From Luteimonas salinisoli (GTDB taxonomy: Bacteria; Pseudomonadota; Gammaproteobacteria; Xanthomonadales; Xanthomonadaceae), in the NCBI RefSeq assembly GCF_013425525.1, contig NZ_JACCKA010000086.1, forward strand, positions 24,877 to 88,876: 64,000 nucleotides of DNA, in the 5' to 3' direction. The notes below the pieces were generated by a model, which was given only the letters and a program-made list of their open reading frames with translations, did no database searches and had not been told where the DNA came from. Shown here in pieces: positions 26,533-33,870 of the stretch (its first letter is position 1; every line of letters begins with the position of its first letter). A program made the position numbers and the translations under genes.

Positions 26533-26817
26533 ATGAGCACGATCACCATCCGCCTGCCCGAGGAACTGAAGGCCCGCCTCGCCCGCGCGACGAAGGCGGC
26601 CGGCACCACTTCACAAGCCTTCATTCTGGAAGCGATCGCCGAGAAGATCACGCTGGCCGAGCAGCGCGCCGATTTCCATGCGGTTGCAGAGCAACGCTAT
26701 GCGCAGTTCCTGGAGACCGGGGAGGCCATCCCGTGGGAGGAGGTACGCACCTTGCTGAAGCAACGCATCGCAGGGATGCGCGTTGAGCGGCTAGCGGCCA
26801 GGAAACTGACCAGGTAG
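26533..26817 (+). CDS. Ribbon-helix-helix (CopG-type) antitoxin-like protein
   Basis: A 94-residue protein. The N-terminus ITIRLPEELKARLARATKAA is a classic ribbon-helix-helix DNA-binding motif, and the C-terminal half (WEEVRTLLKQRIAGMRVERL) resembles ParD-type toxin-binding helices. No ParE toxin follows, so it is an orphan antitoxin or a third component of the MNT-HEPN operon. The ATG starts directly after the preceding stop codon. Confidence 0.75.
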   Translation: MSTITIRLPEELKARLARATKAAGTTSQAFILEAIAEKITLAEQRADFHAVAEQRYAQFLETGEAIPWEEVRTLLKQRIAGMRVERLAARKLTR

Positions 26818-26952
26818 GGTGGAGCCCGTCCGGCTGGCGCGCGTTTCGCTATGGATGTGAGCTGAATACTTCCGTTATTCGGCTCATGTGCACTTCACCG
26901 CCCTTGGTCAGTGCCTCTCGGCCGGTGTCCTGACCTGCTGCCCTCACCCCTG

Positions 26953-26978
26953 CCCCTCTCCCGCAAGCGGGAGAGGGG
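26953..26978. terminator. 12-bp inverted repeat, likely shared terminator between convergent genes
   Basis: CCCCTCTCCCGC, a two-base AA loop, and GCGGGAGAGGGG form a perfect 12-bp stem between the convergent RHH gene and the GGDEF gene. There is no U tract. The same motif is widely seen as a dispersed element in proteobacteria. Confidence 0.55.
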
Positions 26979-27026
26979 TGGGGCGGGCTCGGTTCGGTTC
27001 GGTCGTCCACCAGTGTGGGGGGCTTG

Positions 27027-28823
27027 TTATGAGGGCACGCCAGCAACGTGATACCGGTTGCGCCCCGCATTCTTCGCCACGTACAGCGCCGTATCAGCCT
27101 GGGCCAGCAGGGTGGCCGGATCGATGGGCTGCGCGGTGCAGGCGATGCCGATGCTGGTGCTCACGGTGAGCTGCACGTCGCCGGCCTCGACCGGGCGCGC
27201 CATCGCGTCCAAGATCTTGCGCGCGACCGTTTCGGCGCTGGCGGGTGCGGCGTCTTCCAGCAGGATCACGAACTCGTCGCCGCCCAGCCGGGCGACCAGG
27301 TCGGTGTCGCGCACGCTGTCGCACAGGCGTTTGCCGAAGACCTGCAGCACGATGTCGCCGGTGGCGTGGCCATGGCCGTCGTTGATGCCCTTGAAGTGGT
27401 CGATGTCCAGGCACAGCAGGGCGATCGGGTTGCCGTGGCGCTGCAGGCGCCTGCACGCGAGCGAGAGGCGCTCGTCGAACTGGCGGCGGTTGGCCAGGTC
27501 GGTCAGGGCGTCCACGCGCGACTGGCGTTCCAGCTCGCGCCGGCTTTCTTCCAGCGCCTGTTCGGTGGCCACGCGGCGGTCGATGTTGCGCGCGGTGATC
27601 ATCAGGTCGATGCGGCCGCTGCCGTCGTCGGCGGGGATGGCGCGCGACACCGCTTCCACCCACACGTACTGACCGTCCTTGTGGCGTAGCCGGTAGATGT
27701 CGGTGCGCGGCTGGCCGGTGGCCAGCGCGTCGGCCATCGCCTCGCGCTGGCGCTCGCGGTCGTCGGGGTGGACGATGGCCCAGTGCGGGCCCTGCATCTG
27801 GTCGGGTTGCCAGCCCAGCATCTCGGTGACCGAGGGCGAGACGTAGGTGCGTTCGCCATCGGCGCGCACGCGGGTGATGGCGTCGTGCGAATGATCGGCC
27901 AGCATGCGGTAGCGCCGTTCGCTGTCGCGCAGGCGGGCGGCGAGGCGGTCGCGTTCGGCCATCGCCAGGCACACGGGGATGGTCAGCAGGCAGCCGCCGG
28001 CGATGTACAGCTGGATCACGGCGATGCGGCCGTCATCGTCCAGGCCCTGCTGCCACAGCGGGCCGTGGCCCAGGGTGGTGGCGATGGCGGCCACCAGCGC
28101 CAGTGCGATCACACCCAGCGCCGCGCCCACGAACCGGTGGCGCACCGCCATCAGCAACAGCGGCGGATAGGCCAGGAACAGCACGGCGTGGGAATTGAGG
28201 AACACGCCAGTCGCCACCGCCACCAGCAGCGCAAGCGTGGCCACCAGGTCCCACCGCCGGTGGGGCGCGACGAACACGCGCAGCCGTTCGCGCAGCGCCA
28301 CCAGGGTCATCGTCGCCACCACCACCATGCCCACCACGTGCGCGGCGAACCAGCTGCCCAACGCGGGCAGGAACGGTTGCGCGTTGAGGGTGTGGGCCAC
28401 GCCCGCGGCCAGCGCGCCGGCCGCCGCCGCGGCCAGCAGCGTGGACGCGGTGGCGATGCCGCCCAGGCGCATCCAGTTGCGCGGGTCGCGGGTGTCCGGC
28501 ACCAGGCGCCGCACCGCGCCGGCCACGATCAGCGCTTCCAGCAGGTTGCTGGCGGCGATGGCGACGGCATACAGGGCTTCATCGCCGGCCAGCATGCGCG
28601 CGGGCAGTTCCGCCACGAACGCGACCAGCACGTAGGCCGGCCAGGTGGCGGTGCGCCGCGACAGCAGCCAGCCGGTGAGGATGCCGTTGCCCACCCAGAT
28701 CGCCGCCAGTTCGCCCGGCCCGCGCGCCAGCGTGAGCGAAAGCCAGGCGGTGCTGGCGATCAGCACCGCCAGGATGCTGCGGTCGGCCCAGTAGGTGCGT
28801 GGCAGGGTCGGGCGCTGGCGCAT
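27027..28823 (-). CDS. MASE1-PAS-GGDEF diguanylate cyclase
   Basis: A 598-residue inner-membrane protein. Residues 1-290 carry eight hydrophobic helices of the MASE1 sensor type. A PAS domain follows (SERRYRMLADHSHDAITRVR to about residue 415), then a GGDEF domain whose active-site signature GGDEF is intact at residues 514-518, within ARLGGDEFVILLEDA. It is predicted to make cyclic di-GMP in response to a membrane or periplasmic cue. No EAL domain is present. The ATG at 28823 has GAGGA six bases upstream; a longer frame upstream reads like noncoding DNA. Confidence 0.9.
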   Translation of the reverse strand: MRQRPTLPRTYWADRSILAVLIASTAWLSLTLARGPGELAAIWVGNGILTGWLLSRRTATWPAYVLVAFVAELPARMLAGDEALYAVAIAASNLLEALIVAGAVRRLVPDTRDPRNWMRLGGIATASTLLAAAAAGALAAGVAHTLNAQPFLPALGSWFAAHVVGMVVVATMTLVALRERLRVFVAPHRRWDLVATLALLVAVATGVFLNSHAVLFLAYPPLLLMAVRHRFVGAALGVIALALVAAIATTLGHGPLWQQGLDDDGRIAVIQLYIAGGCLLTIPVCLAMAERDRLAARLRDSERRYRMLADHSHDAITRVRADGERTYVSPSVTEMLGWQPDQMQGPHWAIVHPDDRERQREAMADALATGQPRTDIYRLRHKDGQYVWVEAVSRAIPADDGSGRIDLMITARNIDRRVATEQALEESRRELERQSRVDALTDLANRRQFDERLSLACRRLQRHGNPIALLCLDIDHFKGINDGHGHATGDIVLQVFGKRLCDSVRDTDLVARLGGDEFVILLEDAAPASAETVARKILDAMARPVEAGDVQLTVSTSIGIACTAQPIDPATLLAQADTALYVAKNAGRNRYHVAGVPS

Positions 28824-29089
28824 GCCGTCCTCGTGAATAGGGGCGCCTGCACTGTAGGCAGCGGCGGGCCGCTTGTCATTCGCGCGGGGCGCCCGGGCCG
28901 GGCGTGGCGTGCTTTTCGTGACGCAACCGGTACTTCTTGCGCGCTCTATTCCCGTTCCGCGTGCTCGGGGGAAAGGTGAAGCCCACGGAGCTGGGGCACG
29001 GGCTTTGCATGGTTTGCCGGTGACAGGTGCCTGCCGACCGGCGCGCCCGCAAGGTCGGGCCCCGGGAAGGTCCGTTCTGGAGTTACGAC

Positions 29090-29410
29090 ATGCCACACAG
29101 CCAACAACGCGCCAGTACCGTCGTCGCCGGCCCCTGGTCGTCGCCCCGGCCCGCCGCGCCATCACGCACCCCGGAGCGCCGCAAGCGCGCACCGGCAGTA
29201 GGCGCGGTTGCGCTGCGCACCGGCCTCACGCCGCCGCAGCAGGTCACGTTGGAGGCGATGGAGATCTTTCGCTGGCGGCTGGCCTTCGTGCGCCGGCCGC
29301 TGTTCCAGGCGCCGATCCCGGTGCTGCTGGACCAGGACGAGACGCGCCACGTGGTGATCCGCGAGGACGGCACCCTCGACGAAGAGCCGACGCTGAAGCT
29401 GCGTACCTGA
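29090..29410 (+). CDS. Small conserved hypothetical protein
   Basis: A 106-residue protein with a disordered, Pro/Arg-rich N-terminal half and an ordered C-terminus (MEIFRWRLAFVRRPLFQAPI then RHVVIREDGTLDEEPTLKLR). The ATG at 29090 has GGAG eight bases upstream. The function is unrecognised. Immediately after the stop, a diverged copy of its last 25 nt occurs (29410-29437), suggesting a small tandem duplication at the gene end. Confidence 0.55.
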   Translation: MPHSQQRASTVVAGPWSSPRPAAPSRTPERRKRAPAVGAVALRTGLTPPQQVTLEAMEIFRWRLAFVRRPLFQAPIPVLLDQDETRHVVIREDGTLDEEPTLKLRT

Positions 29411-29480
29411 CGAATACCCGACACTCAAGCTGCGCCTGACGGCCGCCGCCGGGCACGGGCGCAGCCAGCGATCCGCACGC

Positions 29481-29509
29481 TTGACATGCGCAAGCGCGGG
29501 GAGCAAATT
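29481..29509 (+). promoter_or_regulatory. Putative sigma-70 promoter of the C4-like leader
   Basis: TTGACA (29481-29486), 17-bp spacer, CAAATT (29504-29509). The predicted transcript would start close to 29516, exactly where the antisense-target segment of the leader begins. Confidence 0.5.
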
Positions 29510-29515
29510 CGAGTC

Positions 29516-29720
29516 ACGGAGCCTAGAAACTCCTCAAACAGCGGTACCCACCTCCGAAAACCCGGTGGGTTTTTTGTGCCCGCACGTTCCGGGGCACGAC
29601 CGACGCGATGCCTGCGTCGGGAGGGCGGTGAATACAACACCCGCAAGGGGAATAAGCCCGCCGTCTGTTTGCGGTTTCTAGCCTCCCGACTTCCCGTCGG
29701 CCGCGTTGCGGCGGGCGGCC
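29516..29720 (+). ncRNA. C4-type antisense RNA-like leader
   Basis: Layout and sequence resemble phage P1/P7 C4 antisense RNAs. A first segment (29518-29544, containing CCTAGAAAC and AAACAGCGG) is followed by a terminator hairpin. A compact folded region holds GGGAGGGCGGTGAATACAAC, ACCCGCAAGGGGAATAAGCC and CTAGCCTCCCGAC. Bases 29661-29686 are almost perfectly complementary to 29518-29544, giving a roughly 25-nt antisense pairing within the leader. CGGGAGG/CCTCCCG and CCGAC/GTCGG stems close the structure. It lies directly upstream of an XAC0095-family gene. The C4 naming rests on remembered consensus; the internal complementarity is directly visible. Confidence 0.55.
29547..29576 (+). terminator. 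Intrinsic terminator inside the C4-like leader
   Basis: CCCACC (29547-29552) pairs with GGTGGG (29564-29569), followed by a run of six or more T. This is a textbook Rho-independent terminator, placed between the sense and antisense segments of the leader, so expression of the downstream gene may depend on anti-termination or processing. Confidence 0.7.
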
Positions 29721-29744
29721 ACTTCATGGAAGGAGGAGGCGACG

Positions 29745-30503
29745 ATGTCGAACCAAGAATCGAACGATGCGCAGGTGCCCGGCTATTTCCTGCCGGAGGA
29801 CGCCCAGTTCCGGCTGGTGCGGCTGGGCGATCACATCAGGCTGTTGGCACGGCTGGCGCAGCCGCGCGTGGCGGACGAAACGCGGGAAACCGCACCCGAG
29901 GTGCACATGGGCGAACTGGCGTTCTGCCTGGAGCTACTGGCCGAGCAGACCGACCGGGTGCTGGCCGAGGTGACCTGGCCCGCGCGGCGCGAGCCGGCGG
30001 CGCGGGCGTACGCGGGCAATGCCCTGCACACCGCGGCGGCGGAGACGCGCGAGGGCGATGCCGTGCCTGCGGAGGCGGCTGCGCGCGAGGGCGATGCCGT
30101 GTCCGCGGCGCCGGCGCCTTACGGTCCCGCCGCGGAACGTTTCGCCTACGGCGTGACCGTGGAGCAGATCGACGCGCTCGAGCGCCTGGTCCAGGCCATC
30201 GCCGCCCACGGCGACGTGCTGGCGGCCGGCCGCGCCGCCGACCTGGCCGACCCCACCGTGCCGTTCCTGGGCGAGGCGATCCACGATGCGGCCACCACCG
30301 TGCGCGCGCTTCTGGACGACGTGGAGGCGCAGCGGCTGGGGAACGGCCTTGAGCCGCGAGTGGGCGTTGGCGAAGCGCGCGCCGCGTACGGCGCCGTTGC
30401 CGGGCGCCAGGCGACGGGCGCCAGGCCCGACCCGACGTGCCCACTGCCCGCAGTGTGGCGGCCGGAACGCACCGGCCGACCGCGCAGCTTGCGCCTACAC
30501 TGA
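29745..30503 (+). CDS. XAC0095-like family protein
   Basis: A 252-residue protein. The opening VPGYFLPEDAQFRLVRLGDH and the following helical region (HMGELAFCLELLAEQTDRVL) recall the Xanthomonadaceae-restricted XAC0095-like family of unknown role. The middle is Ala-rich with two near-identical stretches (AxREGDAV); the C-terminus is low complexity. The ATG at 29745 is preceded by AAGGAGGAGG. The C4-like leader upstream implies antisense RNA control, unusual for a non-phage gene. Confidence 0.7.
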   Translation: MSNQESNDAQVPGYFLPEDAQFRLVRLGDHIRLLARLAQPRVADETRETAPEVHMGELAFCLELLAEQTDRVLAEVTWPARREPAARAYAGNALHTAAAETREGDAVPAEAAAREGDAVSAAPAPYGPAAERFAYGVTVEQIDALERLVQAIAAHGDVLAAGRAADLADPTVPFLGEAIHDAATTVRALLDDVEAQRLGNGLEPRVGVGEARAAYGAVAGRQATGARPDPTCPLPAVWRPERTGRPRSLRLH

Positions 30504-30586
30504 TCCTGTCGCGCCCCCGGGGGCGCACGACCGGAGGTCGCGCTTATTGCGTGAAACCGGGTGTGCTTGGCGGTGAGCCGTTACCT

Positions 30587-30700
30587 GTAGGAGCATGCCA
30601 TGCACGCGAAGGCCCGCGCGGTCGGCAATGCTAGGAATCACCGCCGCTCCCGGCGGAGACGACCGCGGCTTTCGCGGCCATGGGCCGCTCCTACGGGGGA
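30587..30700. repeat. Two-armed GTAGGAGC repeat element
   Basis: Left arm GTAGGAGCATGCCATGCACG followed by CGAAGGCC (GTGC-type stem). Right arm, inverted, GCGGCTTTCGCGGCCATGGG then CCGCTCCTAC (GGCC-type stem). The arms are about 50 nt apart, so the whole element can also fold through its outer GTAGGAGC/GCTCCTAC ends. Confidence 0.75.
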
Positions 30701-30853
30701 CTGCCGTTCCCGCTGTCGATCGCGGGCCAGCACAGCTGTGACCCGGGCACGACGAAGGGCTGGCCGAGCTCGACCAGGCGCCTCCGCAGGCAGGACGGCA
30801 GGTGTTCGGCCACCAGGCAAACACCGGCCACGGGCCGTTGGCAGAACATCATC

Positions 30854-30885
30854 AATGACACTAAAGGGATCTTTTTAGTGTCATT
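30854..30885. repeat. 12-bp perfect AT-rich inverted repeat
   Basis: AATGACACTAAA (30854-30865) and TTTAGTGTCATT (30874-30885) with an 8-nt loop, downstream of the PemK toxin gene. It could be a bidirectional 3' hairpin, an operator or an element end. It has no recognised match. Confidence 0.6.
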
Positions 30886-30954
30886 TATTCACGAGACCAG
30901 ACCGCCTGCTTGCAAGCAACTCGGGTCCGCGCAAATGCGCTGCAAGGCCGAAGC

Positions 30955-31311
30955 TCAGCGGCCGCGGAAGTGCGACGCCTGCAGGAAGCGCAACGCGGCC
31001 ACCACCTGGTCCACTCGCTGACTGGAAAGCGACCCGATGCGCTCCCCCAGGCGATCCTTGGCGATGCTCGACACTTGCGATGCGATCACCACGCTTTGCC
31101 GATCCAGGCCGCCCTCCCCCGCTTCCAGCACAACCACGCCAGGCTCGGACGCCCGCTTGAGGTTGGAGCTGAGCGAACAGACCACGACCGTCGCGATCCT
31201 GGAATGGTTGAAGACGTCGCTCTGCACCACGACCTGCGGATGCGGCGATCCGGACAGGGCACCGATCGATTCGTCCGCCGCCACCCAAAAGATGTCCCCG
31301 TAGTTGATCAA
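30955..31311 (-). CDS. PemK/MazF-family endoribonuclease toxin
   Basis: About 118 residues with the MazF fold: INYGDIFWVAADESIGALSG at the N-terminus, then QVVVQSDVFNHSRIATVVVC, SSNLKRA, and a C-terminal helix DRLGERIGSLSSQRVDQVVA. MazF toxins cleave single-stranded mRNA at short motifs. TTG at 31311 places the start four residues before the conserved GDI(F/Y)WV. A TTG at 31389 would overlap the upstream stop by TTGA but adds an unlikely 26-residue extension. The upstream gene at 31386-31625 is the presumed antitoxin. Confidence 0.75.
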   Translation of the reverse strand: MINYGDIFWVAADESIGALSGSPHPQVVVQSDVFNHSRIATVVVCSLSSNLKRASEPGVVVLEAGEGGLDRQSVVIASQVSSIAKDRLGERIGSLSSQRVDQVVAALRFLQASHFRGR

Positions 31312-31385
31312 CGCCGTGTTCCCTGCTGTTGCGAGCCGTTTCTCACCGCGCGTGTGGGCGGCGGGCTGGCCGCCGCGATGGCCGG

Positions 31386-31625
31386 TCAACTCGCGTCCGG
31401 ATCGTCGAGCTGGGTGTCGACCAGGTAGCGGTCGTGCTCGGCGAGCATGGCCTGGATGCGCCTGGATGCCAGCGCTGCGTGCGCGCCGGCCTGTTCCACG
31501 ATGGGGTCCGCCTCGGCGATGAAGGCCATCCAGAACGCGCCCGGGTCCGGGTGCTGCTCGATCATGCTGGGCAACCTGTTCTGCAGGTCGTCGAGACGCG
31601 CTTCTAGCTCGGAGAGGGTGGGCAT
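31386..31625 (-). CDS. Putative antitoxin partner of the PemK toxin
   Basis: A 79-residue acidic, helical protein (LSELEARLDDLQNRLPSMIE to the end DTQLDDPDAS). It lacks the AbrB/MazE beta-fold normally paired with MazF, so it may be a different antitoxin class that acts by binding the toxin. The ribosome binding site is strong (GGGGGAG before ATG 31625). It lies directly upstream of the toxin on the same strand, the expected order for an antitoxin-toxin operon. Confidence 0.55.
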   Translation of the reverse strand: MPTLSELEARLDDLQNRLPSMIEQHPDPGAFWMAFIAEADPIVEQAGAHAALASRRIQAMLAEHDRYLVDTQLDDPDAS

Positions 31626-31658
31626 GTCACTCCCCCAGTAGGGGTTAGCTTGAATGGA

Positions 31659-31862
31659 TCACGCCGATGGAGAAGCACGGCAACGATTGCGCTGAAAAAG
31701 CTCCGAACGAACCTGATCCCACGGTACGGCTGAGGACGGGTCCTGTTCGTGAGCACCCAAACGCGCCCGAACCTCCTGCAGCTGAGCGGGTGTCAGGGTC
31801 GCGGCTTCGGGGTTTTCAGCCACGATACTGCCCCAGATGTCCTCGGCAAGCTGGATCCGCTC
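31659..31862 (-). pseudogene. Remnant of an addiction-module antitoxin (PF09720/TIGR02574 type)
   Basis: Translation of the minus strand gives ERIQLAEDIWGSIVAENPEA, then TLTPAQLQEVRARLGAHEQD and PSSAVPWDQVRSELFQR, a near-textbook addiction module component. The first 15-20 residues of the family (ending ...LSPAERIQLAED) are replaced by unrelated sequence, and no ATG, GTG or TTG start exists in frame back to the stop near 32006. It is a 5'-truncated gene with no toxin partner. Confidence 0.6.
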
Positions 31863-32000
31863 GGCCTCGTAATGCGCTGCCGCAAGCAGGACAGGCCACG
31901 GATGCTGGAGTGAACTCTCCGGGGTAGGGGTGTACGGAAAGCAGAGCGCGGTACGAAAACGCGGATTCTCTGCAGTGGGGGCAAGACGGTCGCATAGAAC

Positions 32001-32056
32001 GCCCTAACGCGATGCTTTTTGCGGAGCCGCGAAGCGCGTTCGGCTGGAATGCATGC
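32001..32056 (-). other. attC-like integron recombination site
   Basis: On the minus strand: GCATGCATTCCAGCCGAACG, CGCTTCGCGGCTCCGC, AAAAAGCATC, then GCGTTAGGG. The AGCCG/CGGCT arms around CTTCG and the right core GTTAGGG fit an attC, close to the aadA-type site. It follows the stop of the broken two-TM gene, the normal cassette layout. The left core box is degenerate. Confidence 0.6.
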
Positions 32057-32375
32057 TAGATGTCGAGCTCACGAAGTCGCTCCTCAATGCGACCGCGGTC
32101 CAGATAGCTCGAGACCAAGGGCCATTGAGCCGCGTAGATCGACTTGTACGCTCCGTGGGCAATGAAGAACCCGACGCCAATGCAGAAGACCGCGAGCAGC
32201 GCATCCGTCCAATGGGCATCCGGACCGAAGCGAAAAAAGGACCATCAGCACGCAGAACGATAGTGTCCAGAGGATGAGACTGACCAAGAAGCTCGCCCCA
32301 CCACTGCTTGCGCGGGGGATGGTCTCGCTGGTCCAGCAAACGCCGAAGTAGCTTTCTTTCGAACTTTGCGCTCAT
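32056..32375 (-). pseudogene. Two-TM membrane protein gene broken by two homopolymer frameshifts
   Basis: Three frames must be joined to give a sensible protein. The parts are MSAKFERKLLRRLLDQRDHP, SFLVSLILWTLSFCVLMVLF, and ALLAVFCIGVGFFIAHGAYK with the tail SSYLDRGRIEERLRELDI. Removing one G from a GGGG run after QWW and one T from a TTTTTT run after VLF restores a single frame of about 105 codons with two hydrophobic helices. It starts at ATG 32375 (GGAG upstream) and ends at TAG 32056-32058. Either real decay or two sequencing errors. Confidence 0.6.
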
Positions 32376-32434
32376 GCCGACAGCTCCATAGGCTCCAACC
32401 CTGGAGATGAGCCGACCAATCGTGAGCCATGCGC

Positions 32435-32704
32435 CTAGATGCCATCGAGTATGGCGGTGCGCCGTTGCCCATACTCGGATTCCGTGATCAACCCCCTGGC
32501 TCGCAACGAAGCGAGCTCCTGGAGGCGTGATTCCGCAGACGAGGGTGACCCGGCCGGGCCGACCGGCGGTGCTGCAGCTCCTGCAGCGGACACCGGCCTT
32601 CTTGAAGCGCGAACGACCAGCCAGACGATCAGACCAATGATTGCAGCCGGAACGCCAAGAATGAAAAGCAGGACGATCCAGTGCCAAACGTCGAAGCTGC
32701 CCAT
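32435..32704 (-). CDS. Single-TM SHOCT-domain protein
   Basis: An 89-residue protein. One N-terminal membrane helix (WIVLLFILGVPAAIIGLIVW) is followed by a Pro/Ala linker and a C-terminal SHOCT motif (LQELASLRARGLITESEYGQ). SHOCT tails are thought to mediate oligomerisation or nucleic-acid contact, and function is unknown. GGGGGAGG lies just before the ATG at 32704. It is 60 nt upstream of the broken two-TM gene, possibly one transcription unit. Confidence 0.8.
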   Translation of the reverse strand: MGSFDVWHWIVLLFILGVPAAIIGLIVWLVVRASRRPVSAAGAAAPPVGPAGSPSSAESRLQELASLRARGLITESEYGQRRTAILDGI

Positions 32705-33028
32705 AGCCTCCCCCGTTGCTGTGAGTCCTGATCAGGCGCCCGACGCCTGAACCAGGCGGACCGCGCGGCGGGCCTGTCCCGAATGATATGTCAGATGCTC
32801 CGCCATTTCGCCGGCAGGGAGCCCTCCGTTCCGGAAGGCAGCCCCAGGAGCTCCGGATCCCACGACGCCGGGTTGGACGGAGCCTCGCTAGGCGCGCGCG
32901 CCGGCCGCAGCGAACGCCATCATCAGTGCGGCGGTGCAGAGAGCATGTGCGACCAACATGGACGCCCCGCGCCGTCCCTGAATCAAGCCGAAGCGCGGAG
33001 CGGTTTCGGTTTGCACGACTTGCCGTCC
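32705..33028. other. Gene-free stretch containing an attC-like site
   Basis: About 324 nt between the lipoprotein and SHOCT genes. Its right end is the attC-like site at 32975-33031. The rest shows no recognised gene. A GCGCGCCTAGCGAGG segment near 32885 may be a further degenerate core. Confidence 0.4.
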
Positions 33029-33031
33029 CTA
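32975..33031 (-). other. attC-like integron recombination site
   Basis: On the plus strand CCTGAATCAAGCCGAAGCGC, GGAGCGGTTTCGGTTTG, CACGACTTGCC. This parallels the reverse complement of the classical attC (CCTGAATTAAGCCG...CGGCTTG...AATTG). It begins at the stop codon of the lipoprotein gene. The core boxes are degenerate. Confidence 0.55.
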
Positions 33032-33403
33032 CAGCGACTTGTCACGGTTACGTTCCTCGAGATTGATTGATGGCAATCCGACCTCCTGGCGGCGCAGAAC
33101 AGCGCGCCGGATGATCTCGGGGCCGGAAGGCCCTTCGTAGGTGCCATTGCAGCTGCTCGGCCCCACGTCCCACAAATGGTAGATGCGGTGATTCCAGTAG
33201 GCGTCCCAAGCCCCGCGCGAGTAGCCCTGGGTCAGCGCGCCTTGAGGCGGCTCTTGCCTCGACTCGCGGGCAATTGCACCCTCCATGTGAGGGTCCAGCT
33301 CCACAAGCAGGTACCGGCACATGTCGTCGTTGCCACTCCGGAATACGTTCGCGATGCTGCAACTTGTCAACAAGGCTAGAGCGACGACGAGGAAAGCTTT
33401 CAT
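33029..33403 (-). CDS. Small predicted lipoprotein
   Basis: A 124-residue protein with a lipoprotein signal (MKAFLVVALALLTSCS; lipidation Cys at residue 15). The mature part has three further cysteines and aromatic-rich text (SRGAWDAYWNHRIYHLWDVG). No family was recognised. The gene ends at an attC-like site and is probably an integron cassette. Location is the periplasmic face of a membrane. Confidence 0.6.
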   Translation of the reverse strand: MKAFLVVALALLTSCSIANVFRSGNDDMCRYLLVELDPHMEGAIARESRQEPPQGALTQGYSRGAWDAYWNHRIYHLWDVGPSSCNGTYEGPSGPEIIRRAVLRRQEVGLPSINLEERNRDKSL

Positions 33404-33495
33404 ATAGGGCCATTAGCGCGTTTTTCGGTGTAGCGGGACTGTCAATCACCAAGACAACGAGCTGACCCGAAAAGTCTCTTATCTTGAATGATTTT

Positions 33496-33870
33496 TCAGA
33501 CGCCATTTGCGAGTCTTGGAAGCAAGAAGAAGCCGATCAAGACCATGCCGAACATAAGCAGCACCGTATAGAAGTTGATGTTGGCCAACACCCCGATCCA
33601 GTAGAGCCTGGTGTCTCGATCTTCGACTTTCCGAAATGCTAGAAAAGCGAGCACAACAGAAGCGGCCAGAACAGAAAAGCAGATGAGCCAGGCGCGGGGC
33701 ATGACAAGGAGCGCAAGACTACTGAAGGCGGGAATGCGCGGACCATGAGACGCGACGAAATCCGCGGAGTACGCGGTTAGCGGCAATGTGATGTATGCAG
33801 GCGCGATCAACAGGCCCAGGCAGCTTGCGAGGTAGAGAAGCAAGCCGAGGGCTACCCTGATCTTTGGCAT
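33496..33870 (-). CDS. Four-helix membrane protein of unknown function
   Basis: About 124 residues with four hydrophobic helices (VALGLLLYLASCLGLLIAPA, the segment after SSLALLVMPRAWLICF, and two near the C-terminus). ATG 33870 starts right before the first helix. An in-frame ATG at 33942 has a good GAGGAT site, but the added residues are encoded by a GC-rich palindromic intergenic segment and look noncoding. It is part of the minus-strand cassette-like cluster. Confidence 0.5.
   Translation of the reverse strand: MPKIRVALGLLLYLASCLGLLIAPAYITLPLTAYSADFVASHGPRIPAFSSLALLVMPRAWLICFSVLAASVVLAFLAFRKVEDRDTRLYWIGVLANINFYTVLLMFGMVLIGFFLLPRLANGV

Larger units (their letters stand above)
30504..30954. 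other. Intergenic region with paired hairpin repeat and an AT-rich palindrome
   Basis: About 450 nt without a credible gene. It holds the two-armed GTAGGAGC repeat at 30587-30700 and the perfect palindrome at 30854-30885. The local drop in G+C near 30840-30900 stands out from the surroundings. Confidence 0.55.
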
